Positions 24,991-60,430 of a stretch of DNA of 64,000 nucleotides are shown here, one piece after another. The stretch is taken from NCBI RefSeq assembly GCF_964340395.1, contig NC_135562.1, forward strand, positions 9,546,134-9,610,133. The letters run 5' to 3'. The notes beneath the pieces were generated by a model that did not search any database, was not told the origin of the DNA, and saw only the letters and a program-made list of their open reading frames with translations. The number at the start of each line of letters is the position of its first letter. Position 1 is the first letter of the stretch. The position numbers were made by a program, and so were the translations under genes. This DNA is from Glandiceps talaboti (lineage: Eukaryota; Hemichordata; Enteropneusta; Spengelidae).

Positions 24991-25209
24991 CAATTTTTAT
25001 CCAGTATCTTTAATGCTTGTATAAAGGATTAGTTAATATTTACCCATGACAGATGATTCACATATCAAATTCATTTATCCTTAACAAATATGCAAAGAAT
25101 GACAACCATTCCAAGAATTTGCTACCTTTCCAATGATGAGCCTTAATGTATTCGTAGTTTTATCCTGAAGGGTATTTAAGCTACAATTCTAAAACAGATC
25201 CCTTATCTT

Positions 25210-25533
25210 ACCTCAGACTTGCTATATTGTAAAACGAGTTTGAGGTCACCTTAGGCTCTCTCACAGTCCTCGGAGCTTCGCTTTACTAAAATTAAAGCTA
25301 AACAAATTATTTTGTATGTACTGATACCAGCTATATAACCATACTCGAATATCCTTGTACTGTGCGCCCTCATCGACAACATAGAGGTAACCATTCGTTG
25401 ATGTGTGACTGCGATGCTCCGTGTTTTCGCAAAGCTCACAGTCACACGTCAACGAATAGCCTTAAGCTCCGAGGACTGTGAGAGAGTCTAATTTCACCTC
25501 AGACTTGCTATATTTTAAGATGAGTTTGAGATC
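25210..25533. mobile_element. foldback element (25252-25490) flanked by 38-bp direct repeats
   Basis: The terminal arms TAGGCTCTCTCACAGTCCTC (25252-25278) and their inverted copy at 25464-25490 match at 26 of 27 positions. An inner pair, ATTCGTTGATGTGTGACTG at 25393-25411 and its inverse at 25439-25457, differs by one base. Outside lie direct repeats ACCTCAGACTTGCTATATT... at 25210-25247 and 25496-25533. These are too long for an ordinary target duplication, which suggests a composite or nested insertion. No ORF of note. Confidence 0.85.
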
Positions 25534-28507
25534 CATATAAACCCTAGTGCCTCCCACCTATCACTTCACAAATTCAAAGGGGCATTAAACATAAAAATAA
25601 CTTTATTCATCATGTGTTATCATAAATGGAAAGTTGTGTTTACTTCAAGGGGAAAATACCATTCCAGGAAATTTTCATAAAGAGACATTTTCATAAAGTA
25701 TTGGTTCTGGAGAGTCAACTCATGATTTTACATCACCTACAATTACTTGCTATTTCAGAGAAACAGCAAGTTGATCTTGTGCATTTAAAGAGTATCTTTG
25801 CTGTGGACCATTGAAGATGGGAGTCAGCAGAAATTATATATTCATAGTTGCACAATAAATATCATAAATGATTGTAAGTAATTGTATGTGATATAAAATC
25901 ATGAAATGACTCTCCAGAACCCATAGTTTATGGAAATGCCCTTATTTCCAGGAGTGGCAGTCCCCTTTAAATGCAATCACATATACATACTCACGGCCGT
26001 GTTGTGAGGCCCTTCTCGGCATGTATGATGATAAGTGAAAAGTTATGAGCGACTCAAATATGCAACTCTATAGCAGGTTCTTGCAAATCAAGGTTATTTT
26101 TTCCACTATAATAATAATTGTATTGTATTTGTGGTTTGTTGATAAAACTAGAGTCAGTCCAACTGTAGTTTAACAATCGGCGCAAGTAGATTATGATACA
26201 TGTACAAGGACTTGATAAGTACATACTAGTAACTATGAATGGGAGTTGAAGAAAGACAAGTCCAGGGTTTTCAATCAATGTTTATTTAAAACAACCCAGT
26301 AGTAGTTAGACTGTAAAAATTTGTTGCCAGTGTTTCCTCGTCATCCCTTCCCTTATAACTGTAGACACACTGTAGAATAGCACATGGAAATCAAAGCTAA
26401 AGTGTCCTGCCGAGTATTGTCAACAGATGTCTGATATGTGTAAACGTGTTGCTGAGATACATGTGTGTTAGGTAATTTCCTGTTTGTTGGTCCAAATAAT
26501 AATCATTCATACCTATGTGAGAGCTATTGTCCTCCTTGTCTGATTTTGTTCATACACATGTGCAGTGTGGGCAGGATTTAACTGGCAATAAACTGAAATG
26601 GAGTGATGTGATTGGATGCAACAACATCTTGTTGCAGAACAGCAATCACATACATGTAGACCATCTTCAGTCATTGGTGAAAAGGGATGAGAAAAGCACC
26701 CACAATGGCTGATCTTTTAATCAAAGTTTTGTAGTTTGATCCTTGTGGCAGAGGGAGGAATTTTTACCACAAAGATGTCCACCAGTTTTTCAACAGTACT
26801 TTCAGAAGTAACTTCCAAGTATCACTGCAGTTATCTAGAGTTCAGGAAATACATCAGTATGGCTAATAGATGACATTACAGGGTATTTTCTTTTAAAAAC
26901 AGTCTAGCTTGTAACCCAAAATTTTGTTTTAGATGAAAGACACGTAACCATGAGAAATGTTCATGATATGACTTTACAGTATTGATAAGCTTACATTTGT
27001 ACAGAGGCACAGTAGCCATGATCTAAGAGTACAATGTACCTCGTTGATAAATATCGTTAACAAAATTGAGGCTGTTATTTTCTTATCCATTCAGATCACT
27101 GTATATCTGATTTGCATTTAACTGGTCTGTAAGAATGCCATGGCCATGCACTCTCAAGCGTCAGCCAACCAATGAGGGCACAACATGTTTTACAGTTGAA
27201 CATTTTATCAGTAAATACGATATCAGTCTTTCTATAAATGGGATTAGTGTTCATATACTTTAAAAAGATTACAAATCTGTTTTCCAGATATGAAATAGTA
27301 CTGAACCAAACATATTTTTACAGTTGACAACTGACTGCCCAAATACCAATAAGCCATTTGCATTACCTGTTCTGAGACCCTCATCCAGAGTTCTGCACCT
27401 GGAACTGGAACTTTGACCCTGACCCTTGGTTTGGCATCTGGCTATTTCTCTGAAACTGAGACAACTGCTGGCTGGCTTTTAAATCTGAAGATATCTTCCA
27501 ATGCTAAATAGAAATGATGTCATCTAGTGAAAATTTAGCTAGACCACAAATTTAACAACGGTGCATGTCAGTAGTAATCCATCACACATTAACAGACTTA
27601 TTTCATTCACACACTTGCTCCTTAATATTCAATTAGTACAATCATGTTTGACTTTCAAAACTGAGTTCAAAACTGGTGGATCGTTCCAGAAACAGACTCT
27701 TGATATGTAAATAATGTTTACTACAAACCCAACCTCCAGTCTAAAAGTAGTCATGTGAAGATACGACAATATCACCGGTGTATATATTAATGCTCCAATT
27801 GAATTAAGAATACAGCTGTTGGTGGTAATTTAAAATTCAGGGAAAGCTGTGCTAGATCCATCAATTCTACTAAATGTTGGAAGAGATCTTCAGATTTAAG
27901 GGGGGATCCTACTCCAGGAAATAAAGGGTTTGAGGTCTGAAGTCATTTTGTGATTTCATATCTCATGAATTTACTAGATTATCAAGAAACACCAAATTGA
28001 AACTCTTTTCCACCTCCATTGTTCTAGCAGTGGTACACTGTTGTCTCATGGTTCTTAGCAGACACAAATATGTATTAGTTGAGCAATGCATATTCATGAT
28101 TGTTTATCTAAAGGTAATAAGCACTTAGGACTTATGAATATGAATTTTTTCACAATGTCAGTTGCATACCATACGAAAACCAGGGTATCTGCACATATAT
28201 TCATTTTTTTACAAACCTAGTCTTCCTCTTAGTCAAATAGTATAAGTCGTCTGATCAAGAAGAATACTCAGTTTGCTTTATTAAATGTATTTGCCATTTT
28301 TGTTTTAATCAGATTGAATATATATTAAAATTGCCAGATTTTTGTTATTTCAAAGAGAGGTATTGGATTAGATAATGGCTAAGTACATGAATTTCAATGA
28401 ATTACATAGAAAATGTTAATTGAAACATTTCAGGAAAATGGTTATGTTCAAGAGATCTCGCATAATGTATTCCATATGCAGACAATGAATGTAGAAGATG
28501 AGTTTGT

Positions 28508-28605
28508 GATGTCAATGTTTGTAGTACAATGTATGACTGCCATCAATGTTTGTGTTATGTCAATCTTTGTAGTACAATGTATGACTGTCATCACAGACAG
28601 TGTTG
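28508..28605. repeat. two-copy 49-bp tandem repeat
   Basis: TGTCAATGTTTGTAGTACAA...TGTATGACTGCCATC and TGTCAATCTTTGTAGTACAA...TGTATGACTGTCATC lie 48-49 bp apart. Confidence 0.8.
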
Positions 28606-31600
28606 TCTGATATTAGAATTAGGTTAATGTTGGTGGTGAAGAGCTTAATGTGACAGTATGTAACCGTGGCCAAATTTCTTGCTATAGTCTGTGTACAAAA
28701 TGAAAATGCTTCTGAAAGCAAATCTGGTGTACTAGAGATGTACTATATGTGGATACAAATAGGGGGACATTTCTATTGTTGCCATGGCAACCAAATTTGC
28801 ATACCTTTTATGTCAATCATGTCCTACCAGTCTGTGCAAAAAGGCTTGAAGACCAAAACATTTTTTGATAAAATGGTACCCAAATGTTGTATTATGTCAA
28901 TAGCATTTGTGTATCACTGTAAATATGTGTTGACACATGCTTTAGTAGATTGAATAGCATGGGGTTATTATGACAATAAACCAAGAAAGAGTCAAAGACC
29001 ACAAAAGTTACAGATTGTTTCCTGTTTTAAAATTTACACTAATGGGGAAATTTGGTATATGTTAGATAAATCAGTTAGATGTTTCTTGATGTAATATTCC
29101 AACTATATCATAGTCCCACAGGTCTGTGACAGAAGTTGAAAAGATGTAGATAGCTACAGACGTATTTATGCTAGGATCATGTTTTGTAAATTACTATAAA
29201 AGGCTCCATCAATTAAATGCTGTGTTTGCTGTCCTTAAATTTCCCCCCAAAACCTATCAGACATACAGGGGGACAAACAAAGAAAGAAAAAAAAACAATG
29301 CTAGGGTGTCATGTAAAATTAGAACTTTTCTGTTGATTCATTTTTCTGTTTGTACCTAAATCTACAACACTGGTGAAATGCAAATGTCAAAGATTGATTG
29401 TCTTAAAACGACTATTTTTGAGATATGTGTAGTTATTCTGAAGATAGCTGAATGATCGAATCTTTCCATTTACAATAGTGTGAAATTTGGCCTTGCGCAG
29501 AAATTTTGAGCAAAATGAAATGTGTTTGTTTTTTTCTAAAGCCACCAACAAACCTCACGCGGACGACAAACAAAATATGTAACTGATGGTGTCCTTTTCT
29601 TTAATTAGGTATATGAATAAATTAATATTGTTCTTTGTTTCATTCATTCATTATTTTTGTTGTATTTCGCAGTGGTTTGTAATATATTTGCTGTACTGTA
29701 CATACCTCTGGTGTAAGACTTATTTAGAATATAACTTTTGTATCTTATTTTGTGGATCACCAGGTAAATTTAGATATTTTCAACATTTTTTTTCACTTTT
29801 CTGTTATAACTAATGAACTTACATCTCAGAGTGTTTGACTTTTCGTTAGGATTTACATGAATTTTTATTTCTATTTTGAAGTTTCAAAGTGGGAAATTTA
29901 GCACTGAAATAAATAGACGGGACTGTACTACAAGTTGTGATGTGTTTGGTTTTTTTCCATGAGGATTTACAGTTAGAAAGATCGAAAATGGAAACGTAAT
30001 CACGAAATCATACCGTAACAATTGTAAAGATTAATACCATATAAGGAATGTTGTATACAATTTAAGCATGCGCATATGGAGACAGTCATACTGTAACCAC
30101 GTGCCATGGCAACCAAATTAGCATTTTATGTCACCATGTCTTATAAGGAATAAATGATGCCATATAAGGAACAGTGCGTGCCTTATAAGGAAGACCTGAC
30201 AGAACTCGTAAGGCATTGGTTAATCTTTTCTACTGATGAATTGGACTCGCTCCCTCAGTTAAAGTGCACACATGCACATTACGCAAACACAGAATTTCAT
30301 AGAACACCCAACCCTACCGTACCCCCCCCCCCCCCTTCACATACATGTGTGCCTGTAAGTATCATAATAGAAACTTCATGGTATTACATATATCGATAAT
30401 TTACACGGGCCTCTCTATCGAAATGTAATAAACTTATTTCTGAAATATAAGCATCAAACATATAATTATTATTACAGGTATGACTATGCATGTGTGTGGG
30501 GGGAGTGTGTGTGTGTGTGTGTTCGTGATGTGATATTTTTTGGAAATTATGTCTTGCCATATCAGACATTGCATTTTCTGTCAGTATAAATTGTGGTGTC
30601 ATATTTGTTTGTATGTAGTCTCAGTTTGTCGGATCGAGGGAGGGTCTCACATCTTTAGAAATAACGCATGATTACGACGACCACAAAATGTATATTTTGA
30701 CTCATCCCAGACAAACGCACAACAAGCAACATTTAGTGAAATATTCATAATTTATTCAAATTGTTTCTCTTTGGTAAGCTGTACACAATAAATACCCAAT
30801 ATATACCCCTTAAATAATACTGAATATATTCAATTCATGTTGACTTTGAATAAAAAAAAATAATGGCCGAGTACAAATTAGCAGTGCATATAACCCTTGT
30901 ACTGGCATTGAGATTCACAAAATACTCTTTTGTGAGTTGCAAATAGCAAGTAACACTGTAGAAGCTACAAATCTATAGATCTCTTGTAGGAACAGAAAGC
31001 AGATTTTCAACCTCAATATAAATCAAGGTATATTAGATGCAGTATGTTGATTCTAGTATTGTCAATAATGAATCGGTTGTTTTCAGTAAGTGCATAAAAA
31101 TACACATCTACTATGGAAAAAATATAAAAACGTCCTTGCTAGTAGAATCTATGTCTTAGTCTTAACCACTTCATTTACATAATATTTTGGCGGGAACATA
31201 ATATTAATGTTTTGTACCAAGCATTTTTCCCGCCAAATCACTGGAACAAAAATTCTTGTTTTTCTGTAAATTTTGACACGGTTCGTGTTTATTTTAGTTC
31301 GAAACCACAAAAATGTGGATATTGTTTGAAATTATGTCAAAAAGGAGATAAAAGAAATTCAGTTTTTGATGATTTTCGGAAAGAAATGTTGACTCCATAT
31401 TTCTTTTACATGTTCGGCAGTGAACTTGAATAGAATAGAAGAGGTTAATGACTATACAATGTATCTAAATTCCGTTTTTAACATGTTTCAGGTGAATATT
31501 CAATATTACAAAAGACAATCGTCTCTAATTTTCCCCGCCTTTAAATTATTCTCCCCTTATAAACTTAATTATAACCTGTTTTCTAAAATTCTTAAAATTA

Positions 31601-31679
31601 TCTTTAAAGTATTCAACTTTTAAAAAAAAATTATTATAGTACATTACAAATGGATATAAATAGGTTTGAAAACTCAACT

Positions 31680-31685
31680 TTTATT
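31680..31685 (-). terminator. candidate gcm poly(A) signal
   Basis: AATAAA on the minus strand (TTTATT on plus) is the first perfect hexamer found downstream of the gcm stop. It implies a 3' UTR of about 820 nt that includes a GA-dinucleotide tract. Confidence 0.35.
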
Positions 31686-32063
31686 TAAAATTCTTGAATT
31701 TTGGGTTGTGTTCCTCTCTGGTCGAGTTTTACAGCACTCGCACTGATAAAATTGTCTTACAGTATTTACTTATTTAATATTGGGTAGTAAAATTTGTAAA
31801 CACACCCGGCATGACTGAGTTTTCGTGAATTTTAGTGAACGGAAGACCTGTTTAATAATTGTACTTTACGTAACGATATGAATTTCTCAAATTAAGATCT
31901 GGAAGACTTTTAATTCCACTGTGAACTGCAATTTGTCTTGCAAAATTTTTCAATTCACGTATTTTTACAGATACAGAAAACATATTAGATGAAATTCGTT
32001 CACGCGTAATTTATCATGCGTAGTGAAGGTTTAAGGTAAAAGTATTCTTTGCTCAAACATTGA

Positions 32064-32068
<5 letters not shown>

Positions 32069-32142
<74 letters not shown>
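32069..32142. repeat. (TC)n microsatellite, about 74 bp
   Basis: A pure dinucleotide run, probably inside the gcm 3' UTR, where it reads as (GA)n. Confidence 0.97.
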
Positions 32143-32146
<4 letters not shown>

Positions 32147-32509
32147 CACATAATCACTAGTCTAAATATTGCACATCTGCGGCCAGTCAATTAATTCAGA
32201 GAAAGTTGTACTGTTTTTTCGTATTTCTTTGCATATATATTGCAACTAAACAAATAATCTAGCTATTTTCTTTAAAAAGAGACAAATTCATAATCTATAC
32301 TGTACACTATCGAATTTACTTACACCATCTGGTTAACGTCAGTCAAATCATTCTTTCTAAACAGTGTCTCCAGAAAAATTGTTCGTTTGCCTACGATCTA
32401 TACGATAGCTGTACAATGTCTTGGGCGAAATTCAAGTTAATACGACTTAATTCTCAATAACGCCCATAACGGAAAATAACAACATGTGCTAAGGCACAAA
32501 TGTTTTTGT

Positions 32510-53278
<20,769 letters not shown>

Positions 53279-53885
53279 GTTGTCGAAGAATTGCACCACA
53301 AAAAAATATTTCGCAAAACAGGCACCAAACGATTAAAACCTGGATGGACTGATTTGAAATGATTCGCTAAAATTGAAAACTACACAGATTATGTGTCTCG
53401 TCAACGAATCGAAGCCCTGTTTAACACATTGATCTCCCGGCTTCGTCTACGATTTATGAAAGTCAAACATGATTTGAACAGTTTGTTATTGACTTGTGTC
53501 TGTTATACAGCGCAGCCAGCAAAAGTTGCAACCAAACAGACTCGTTAAATTCTAAGCAATGAACGTTGATGAGGATACGGGTATGCCTGCCAATTTTCAT
53601 CGAAATGCTGCCGGTTAGTTATCAACGTAACGAATTTGACAGTATTGAACTAAATATTTACATTGAAAAAGAATGGAAAATCTACAAAAGCAGTGAGATT
53701 AAAAGAAATAATGGAGAAAAGATTAGTTGTTGGTACCTGAAGCCAATTTTCTTAGATCGCAGAACCTGAAACGTTTACAAGAGATCATGCACTCGAATTT
53801 TCACTCGGCGCAATCTAACGCAACTCCTACTGTTTACCCTTCGTCAGAACCTGGCTGTCTGCCTAACTTATCTACTGTCAGCGTC

Positions 53886-53894
53886 CTTTATATA
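53886..53894 (-). promoter_or_regulatory. candidate gcm TATA box
   Basis: TATATAAAG on the minus strand in the context GCGTCTATATAAAGGACGC. It lies about 610 bp upstream of the gcm ATG, implying transcription start around 53855-53862 and a 5' UTR of roughly 580 nt if unspliced. Position and orientation fit, but there is no direct evidence of use. Confidence 0.4.
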
Positions 53895-54289
53895 GACGCT
53901 CTCAGTATTTAAAGATTGCGATTCAATGTATTTTTACAAAGCTGCCGACAACAATGAATATTCTGACACAAGAAAAGGGGCGATTAACACATTGTTGAAA
54001 GAAGCCCGCACGCGCCGAATCAAGTTAACCACACCCCGAGTGACCGTGCCGAGTTTCCTCAAATATGTTAAAGTGTGTCTTCAACATTAAGCACAATAGC
54101 GTTTTTGTTTCAGATGTTAAAACGGGACTATAATACCAAAACGGATCTTCTGTCGGCAAAAAAATATCCGACGAATACAACGCTCTCTAAGGGCTGGTTC
54201 GATGAGCCGAATAGTTGTTTGGCGTTACATGTTGTAAATAAACACACAAGGGAATATGTAAACCTGCTAACATATCACTAATCTCTCTT

Positions 54290-54780
54290 TTTTAATGTTT
54301 TATATATCAAACATGTTCAGAGTGTCAAGTCATAATTTGAGAGTAGAAACTGGACGTTTTGAAAACACCAGTAGAACAAGAAGAATGTGTGAACGGTGTA
54401 ATTTACAGCAACTGGAAAATGAACTCCATTTTTGTCTTGTATGCCCAGCTTATCACGAGTCAAGAAAGAAATTCCTATCATCCTTTTACTACGAATTCCC
54501 GACAATAACAAAATTCAAATCACTTCTGTGTTCACATACACAAAATCTCCATACTTTGATGAATTTGTCCAAATTCCTGTTTTATAGTTTCAAAATGAGA
54601 AATAATATAGTACTTGAATCTGACGGTAATTCTGTTACTTCTATTTTGTCGTTTTGAGGCACACTTAACGTAGCCGGCAGATTATTCTTTTTCTATATGT
54701 TGTCTTTTCACTTTGACGATATGTATTAAGGGCCGGTGGCCTAAATTACGGAATAAATCATATCATTATCATATCAAACG
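54290..54780 (+). mobile_element. 5'-truncated LINE, C-terminal ORF and 3' tail
   Basis: The frame 54295-54657 encodes FRVSSHNLRVETGRFEN, then CERCNLQQLENELHFCLVCP, the CCHC-type knuckle at the C-terminus of many LINE reverse-transcriptase proteins, then SKFLFYSF and a stop. It is followed by a stem (GGGCCGGTGGCC) and a tail of ATCATATCATTATCATATC plus A-run. Only the last 120 codons remain, the usual outcome of incomplete target-primed reverse transcription. The fragment lies about 400 bp upstream of the candidate gcm TATA box. This short coding remnant is uninterrupted, so insertion may be fairly recent. Confidence 0.85.
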
Positions 54781-55287
54781 AAAAAAAAACCGATATAGTT
54801 TCAAGTCAGATATACTTTCATAATCTAAAATCCGCAAATATTCACAATTATTGCCACGACATTGGTAGCTTTTTATATTAGAGTACGCAAGAATTCTGTA
54901 TAAATGATTTGTTGCCGTAAGTGGGCATTTGTTTAGCACTACTGAATAAGCGAAAGGTGTTCTTTCGCGTTCCCTTCTATTTACATAATCGTTACCGTAT
55001 ACTCTTAAAAACAGGATAAGTCAGAACAAAGATAATCGCACCAACCAACAGCGCCTTGTGTCCATGTACGTAAAACCATTCCAATGCCAGATTTCGTCGG
55101 CAATAACCTCTTGAGACCGTTTTGCAAAATCATAATTGAATTGTCAACATCCGATCGCTGTCCGCCGTTGACAGCGTCATAGCCCATCGTGTTAAAAAAT
55201 AACAACATCGATTATTGTCCGTTGTTAATTCTGTTTTTGTTGTTTATTTTTATCATCTTGTTTACGAGTATCTATGTATTATTTATG

Positions 55288-55296
55288 TATTTTGTT

Positions 55297-55331
<35 letters not shown>

Positions 55332-55340
55332 TATATTTAT
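55288..55340. repeat. (TTTA)n microsatellite
   Basis: About 50 bp of TTTA tetranucleotides with one TATA interruption. Confidence 0.93.
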
Positions 55341-56416
55341 TCTCATATATGAAAACAAATTCTTCTTGATGGTTTGATTGGCGTTTTAATTCCTGTGCAC
55401 AATTTTTTCCCGCCTGAAAATCAGCAGACGATACGTTGTAGTTCCATTCGCAAATATTGGAAGGATGTGCTTTGATAAGTCGTAATCTAAGTCATGATCT
55501 CTCTGTATTGCTGGTGGAAAGGCAAAAATAAAGGTGCCATGTATTCCTAGGAAAATATACAACGTGATGATTGCGATGGTAGGGAAAAATTCATACTTTA
55601 CCCTGTACGGTATAGACCTACTCGTAGCTAGCGACGACCAGACCGAGAAAGTAACACGGTCCGTTTTTGCCATCACACGAATCGATTGAATTAAGAAGTA
55701 CAAACTTACCCTAAAATATTGTCTGCTATTCCTCTATCGCTATAATACGATTCCAACAGGTTGGATGACAGTGAAAACGATTAAAACCAAGTTGTCAAGA
55801 AGTTAAGAGTCCGTTAGAATATTAACACAGTTGGGAATTGAGACGCGATATATGGTTGGCAGGCTGGCTGTTGAGCCTTGTGAACGATCCCTCTGTAACT
55901 GATCGGTACCTTTTTGCTATCGATGGCGCGAGTCCTTTATACGTAGAGAGAGAGACGAGTCCTTTGAATATCCCAACGACAATATGGTCAGGCTACGAAA
56001 ATAGCTGGCGGTGTTTGGCAGAGTGAGTCGACCATACGTTGTAGATAGTGCGCATTGACTACCTTCTATTTATGTCAGGAGTCACATCAAATAGTTCCTG
56101 GTTGGTTAACTCTACAGTATATACACAAGTGGTGATCTGCCCCACAACGTCGACAAATTCAAATTTGGAAGAAAAAATAACACCCTTTTGCAGTAAAAAA
56201 AAATGCACATCATAGAAAAAATTGCTGATAGACTCCAAGTAAATCAACGATTTGTAGCAGTTGGGAATGCTCGTCTTTCATTTGCATGTACCCCACAAAA
56301 CTTATTTTGTTGTCTAATAAACTAAATCGAAATCTTGCTGAAGACAAAGAACCGGTACCGTTGTGATTCGAGGAAAGGAAAGACATTTTAATTTTTATTT
56401 AAAATTGTTTCAACAC
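55341..56416. other. non-coding, nothing recognised
   Basis: Several short open frames on both strands, none with family resemblance or splice support. Confidence 0.4.
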
Positions 56417-56750
56417 ATTAGGCGTAAAAAAATTGTGTGGTTCTGATTCCATTCAATTTTAAAATAGGTGGGGTAGATAGATTTTTTATTTTATTTTTTA
56501 ATTTTTTTTTCATATGTGAGTGTCCGAAAAGTAGGTATGTTTTCCGATGTTTTCCATATGGTCTCTGTGTTACAGCCATTACAGATTCCAAGAACAGTTT
56601 ATATTGTCTTTTTCAGGTTATGTCAGTTTCCGCATCCACTATTTCTTGCGAGACCTCACAATTTTCGCGATTTATTTTTCTCAAATATGTAAAACTAAAT
56701 GGGGTCGGGTAACCGGAACCAAACAACTTTTTTTTTATTTGGCCTTATTA
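56417..56750 (+). mobile_element. MITE family copy 2
   Basis: Starts ATTAGGCGTAAAAAAATTGT...GGTTCTGATTCC and ends GGGTAACCGGAACCAAACAA...GGCCTTATTA. The interior (CCATATGGTCTCTGTGTT, CATTACAGATTCCAAGAACA, TCAGTTTCCGCATCCACTAT) matches copy 1 across its length. Same orientation as copy 1; the internal TTCTTCTCATCAGATGTACA part of copy 1 is deleted. Confidence 0.88.
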
Positions 56751-59502
56751 GTAAGAGCAACTATTTGTTGATCATTATAATTTTCTGTTGATTACTCTCA
56801 TGTCATATAGTTTGAATTATTTTACATATTAAGTATGCATTCACCTTAATTTTATTCCAGTCTGTTTTATCCACACATCTGTCACACTTCGATAATCATT
56901 GTAATATATAAGGCCGTATATCCAAATAAAATAAATCTGACAAAATGTTAAAGAAGCCGTGGCGTCCGTGCTTAACTTGCCACAGGGGTGTTGATCTTCT
57001 CTACGCAACCCACCCCCCCCCCAACCTGTGTTTCCACGCCCTACTTTATTTAATCAAAATGGGGATTCCTTTCTCACTTTGATTCATTTTTTAAAAAGAA
57101 AAAATGAGCCAAAAACCACAATTATGCATTAAAAAACAAAATATATCCAGAATAGTTTTCGTAAAAGTCCGTAAGGTTAAATTTGCTTATTTATGCCAGA
57201 AACTTGTCAAAAATCAATATTCAGCCCCCCCCCCCCCCCCCCCTCCTCCATTATTTCAACCTCGTTCCCAAGGAAAGTCATTTTCATATATTTTCCTGTA
57301 CGATGGTTACCAATACAGGCGTTAGGCGATCTTTTGAATTGAACGCTTAACAGGTTTACACACTCGATTCTATACTTTCCAAACATTTACATCGTGACAC
57401 TTGACCTTTCAACTCTATCTTCGAGAAGACAGATTTGATATTTTGTCCTTGCTAGGAGATGCAAAGTGTCTTAAAACCACCGCTCTTTTTAGCGCACAAT
57501 GCACCTTTCCTTTTCAGCGAGAGCTGCGAAAATATTGATACGTGAAAGGGATGATGAACCTCGTGTTTCAGTCTTTGTTGTGATGTCTTAAAAATATTCA
57601 TCGTACCAATGATTTCACAGGACACTGTTTTCACACTTTCTACAGCTGGGTTAATTGAGGCTTGTTTATCCGGAATTACAAACCACACTCAGCTTGTCAA
57701 GTAGTCAATAACATTTACAATCAACACGTGCAGTGATACCAGTACTTAAAGCACGAGAATAGATGTGACGGGAAATACTCGGCTTATTTCGGGAAATGCT
57801 CGACGAATTTCCGAAAACACATCGTTCAACGGCCGGGAAAGCCCTCCTGCATGACGTTCCCACTGAAAAAAACTTGTTACACTATTGACTGCTTAATAGC
57901 ATTAGTTTTATTTCCTTTATAAAATCTATAATTCAATTTAAAGTTTTAAAAAAGCTATCGCAACTGTTAATTTCGGCTAATCACGTATTGTTTTAGTAAG
58001 CGGTAACTCCGTTTTATGAATACCTTCGTTGTCAGCTCAACACATATGAGGCGTTCACTAAGCAGCCTCTTTTGTGTACATAGAAATTTGTGTAAGATGA
58101 GAGAATTCCCATCAGCATGACACGAGGACGTTGAGGGGAGACTGTGAAGTCTATGAAGTTCGTCGCTCTTAGTACTAAAGACCGTGATCTTCACACACCG
58201 TGCCGACTCAGTGTTTATAGGCTCATGCTTTCAATCACAGGGTTTCAATCTGTCTTGGTCTACGATCCTCATCGGAAAATTTCAGTTATTTGTGTGATGT
58301 TGCTGTTTCAAAAAATAATCATCCAACTATTTTAAAGCTCCGGACCTTTCGTAATTTTTCGCAATTACTATGTAAATTCTCACCCATCCCAAGTTCCGAC
58401 GACAGACTTAAGTTTGACCACAGCTAGCTGACAAGTACTTGTATTTTTTCTTTATTTATGACTTGGGCCATGGATTGTTTGCATTCCGGATTCACTTACG
58501 GAAAAAGTATTCCATAAATCATATCAATTTATGCTGAAAAACAAACGTTTGTTTTTTGATTGAGCGTCCCTAGTTACTGACCATATTTCGTAGCATGGGA
58601 CCCCAAGGCGCGTTTGTGTGTAAACGTAAAGTATTACGTCTGACGACCGCTGCACTTCCAGTTTTGGATACCGAGTATTTAATCTCAGAAAGTGTTAAAT
58701 TTTAACAATTCATGAAAAAAAAATTCCACTAAAACTACACGTGTACTTTCTTCGCCGAGTGTAATAAATTCTGTTTGTTAAAACAATAATCAACAGAGGT
58801 AAATGCAAACTTATTTCGAAAGAATTAATATGAATGGCCTTTGTGAGATTAATCTTCTAAGCTGATCGGATAAGTTTCTTATTTACATGGAATAGCTCAA
58901 TTGGGAGTTGTAGTCACAGCAAAGAAATTACTTATTTGCCTGGTGTGAGTGTTTCAGATTTGAAAGAACAGATTGATGTGTATAGTCAGCTTAATACTAT
59001 ATAGTAGTCAAATCTGTGCACGTGCTATGTGTTTTCAAGTTAAGCACATGGGGAATACACCAATCCTGATAAACTGTTTTTATTGTAATAACCAAGTCTG
59101 TCTGCCTTTTATTTATCATTTTACATTTGTTATCAAACCAACCTGTGACACACTAATTAAGTTGATAAATTAGCCAATTGACCCCTGTCTGGCGGCTAGA
59201 CCGGTTGAGGTGTTCCTGTAGTATTATACAACCCAAAGTGCACATCGGTATTGTCACCCTTGGCTTTTACCCAACAACCTTCCGAGCGGAAACGTTAATC
59301 ATAAGTCTTGTTATAAAATGACAGTTTCAATTTCTCTATTCCCCTGCCTTTGTGTTTAGGAGCTTTGGATTCGCTGGACCAACTTACACACATCTACAAC
59401 GTCATTGATATTATGACTAAAGTCAGTTGGATGTTTAGGATTATGTAGTGGGATGCAAGTTCAAATGATAAATGTCGACATCCCTACTATTATTGATATT
59501 TT
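56751..59502. other. non-coding, nothing recognised
   Basis: No exon supported. Holds a poly-C tract of about 19 at 57225-57243 and a shorter one near 57010. Confidence 0.4.
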
Positions 59503-59734
<232 letters not shown>

Positions 59735-60430
59735 GAACTGTACCTGTGTTTAATGTACATACAAATATTGGGAGGGGCAATTCTGAACGACTTGACTCAC
59801 ATTTCGGACACCGCAGAACCACAATGAGAGCACGGTAGTCTGGAAGGTCAAAACGTTGGTCCGCTTTTTATTTCGATATTACATTTCAGTATGATTTCCA
59901 TTTCAGTATGATGTTTCTTTCATTTCATTTTATTTTATATAATTTTACTTTTCGATTTGATTTCATTTTAGTTATAATTTTTATGTTACTTTGCTTTGAC
60001 TTTCTTCCTATATGAAAGATTAAAATGGTTTTGATTTTGTTTTGGTTTGATTATTTTTTACAAACGAAATTGCTTATTTTTCGTTGTTCGATAAGATTTT
60101 TATCCTTTCCATTGAAAAAGTAAACAGTTTCGCCAGAAAATATTAACGATTAATACGATTATAATGATTTTCATCATTAGCAGCCTGATGTCACTACTAC
60201 AGTCCGCTTATGTGTAACCACTCGCTACTTGAGCATATTACGTAAGTGGAAATAATGGGCACAGATTATGCCGAAAAGAATCAACTTGTTGTTTTTTTCA
60301 GAATATTGAGCTAACTGGTGATGGAATGATTATTTCTCCATGGCAAAAAAAACTTCTGCTATATTTGATAATAAACTGTCCCGAAATATGTGTGTTGCTC
60401 AATTCAAAAATAATCTTGTCAATGATAGTG

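Larger units (their letters stand above)
23590..31678. other. intergenic region between convergent TMEM65 and gcm
   Basis: Apart from the elements listed separately, I see no exon with family resemblance. Nearby poly(A) candidates for TMEM65 are ATTAAA at about 23489 and AATAAA at about 25854. A perfect GTTGCCATGGCAAC palindrome is at 28778-28791, and a sister sequence of its flank lies near 30104-30140. Confidence 0.45.

Noticed and set aside
53279-53299. In-frame N-terminal extension of gcm beginning at 53299
   Set aside because: The codon is GTG; the first ATG is at 53278.
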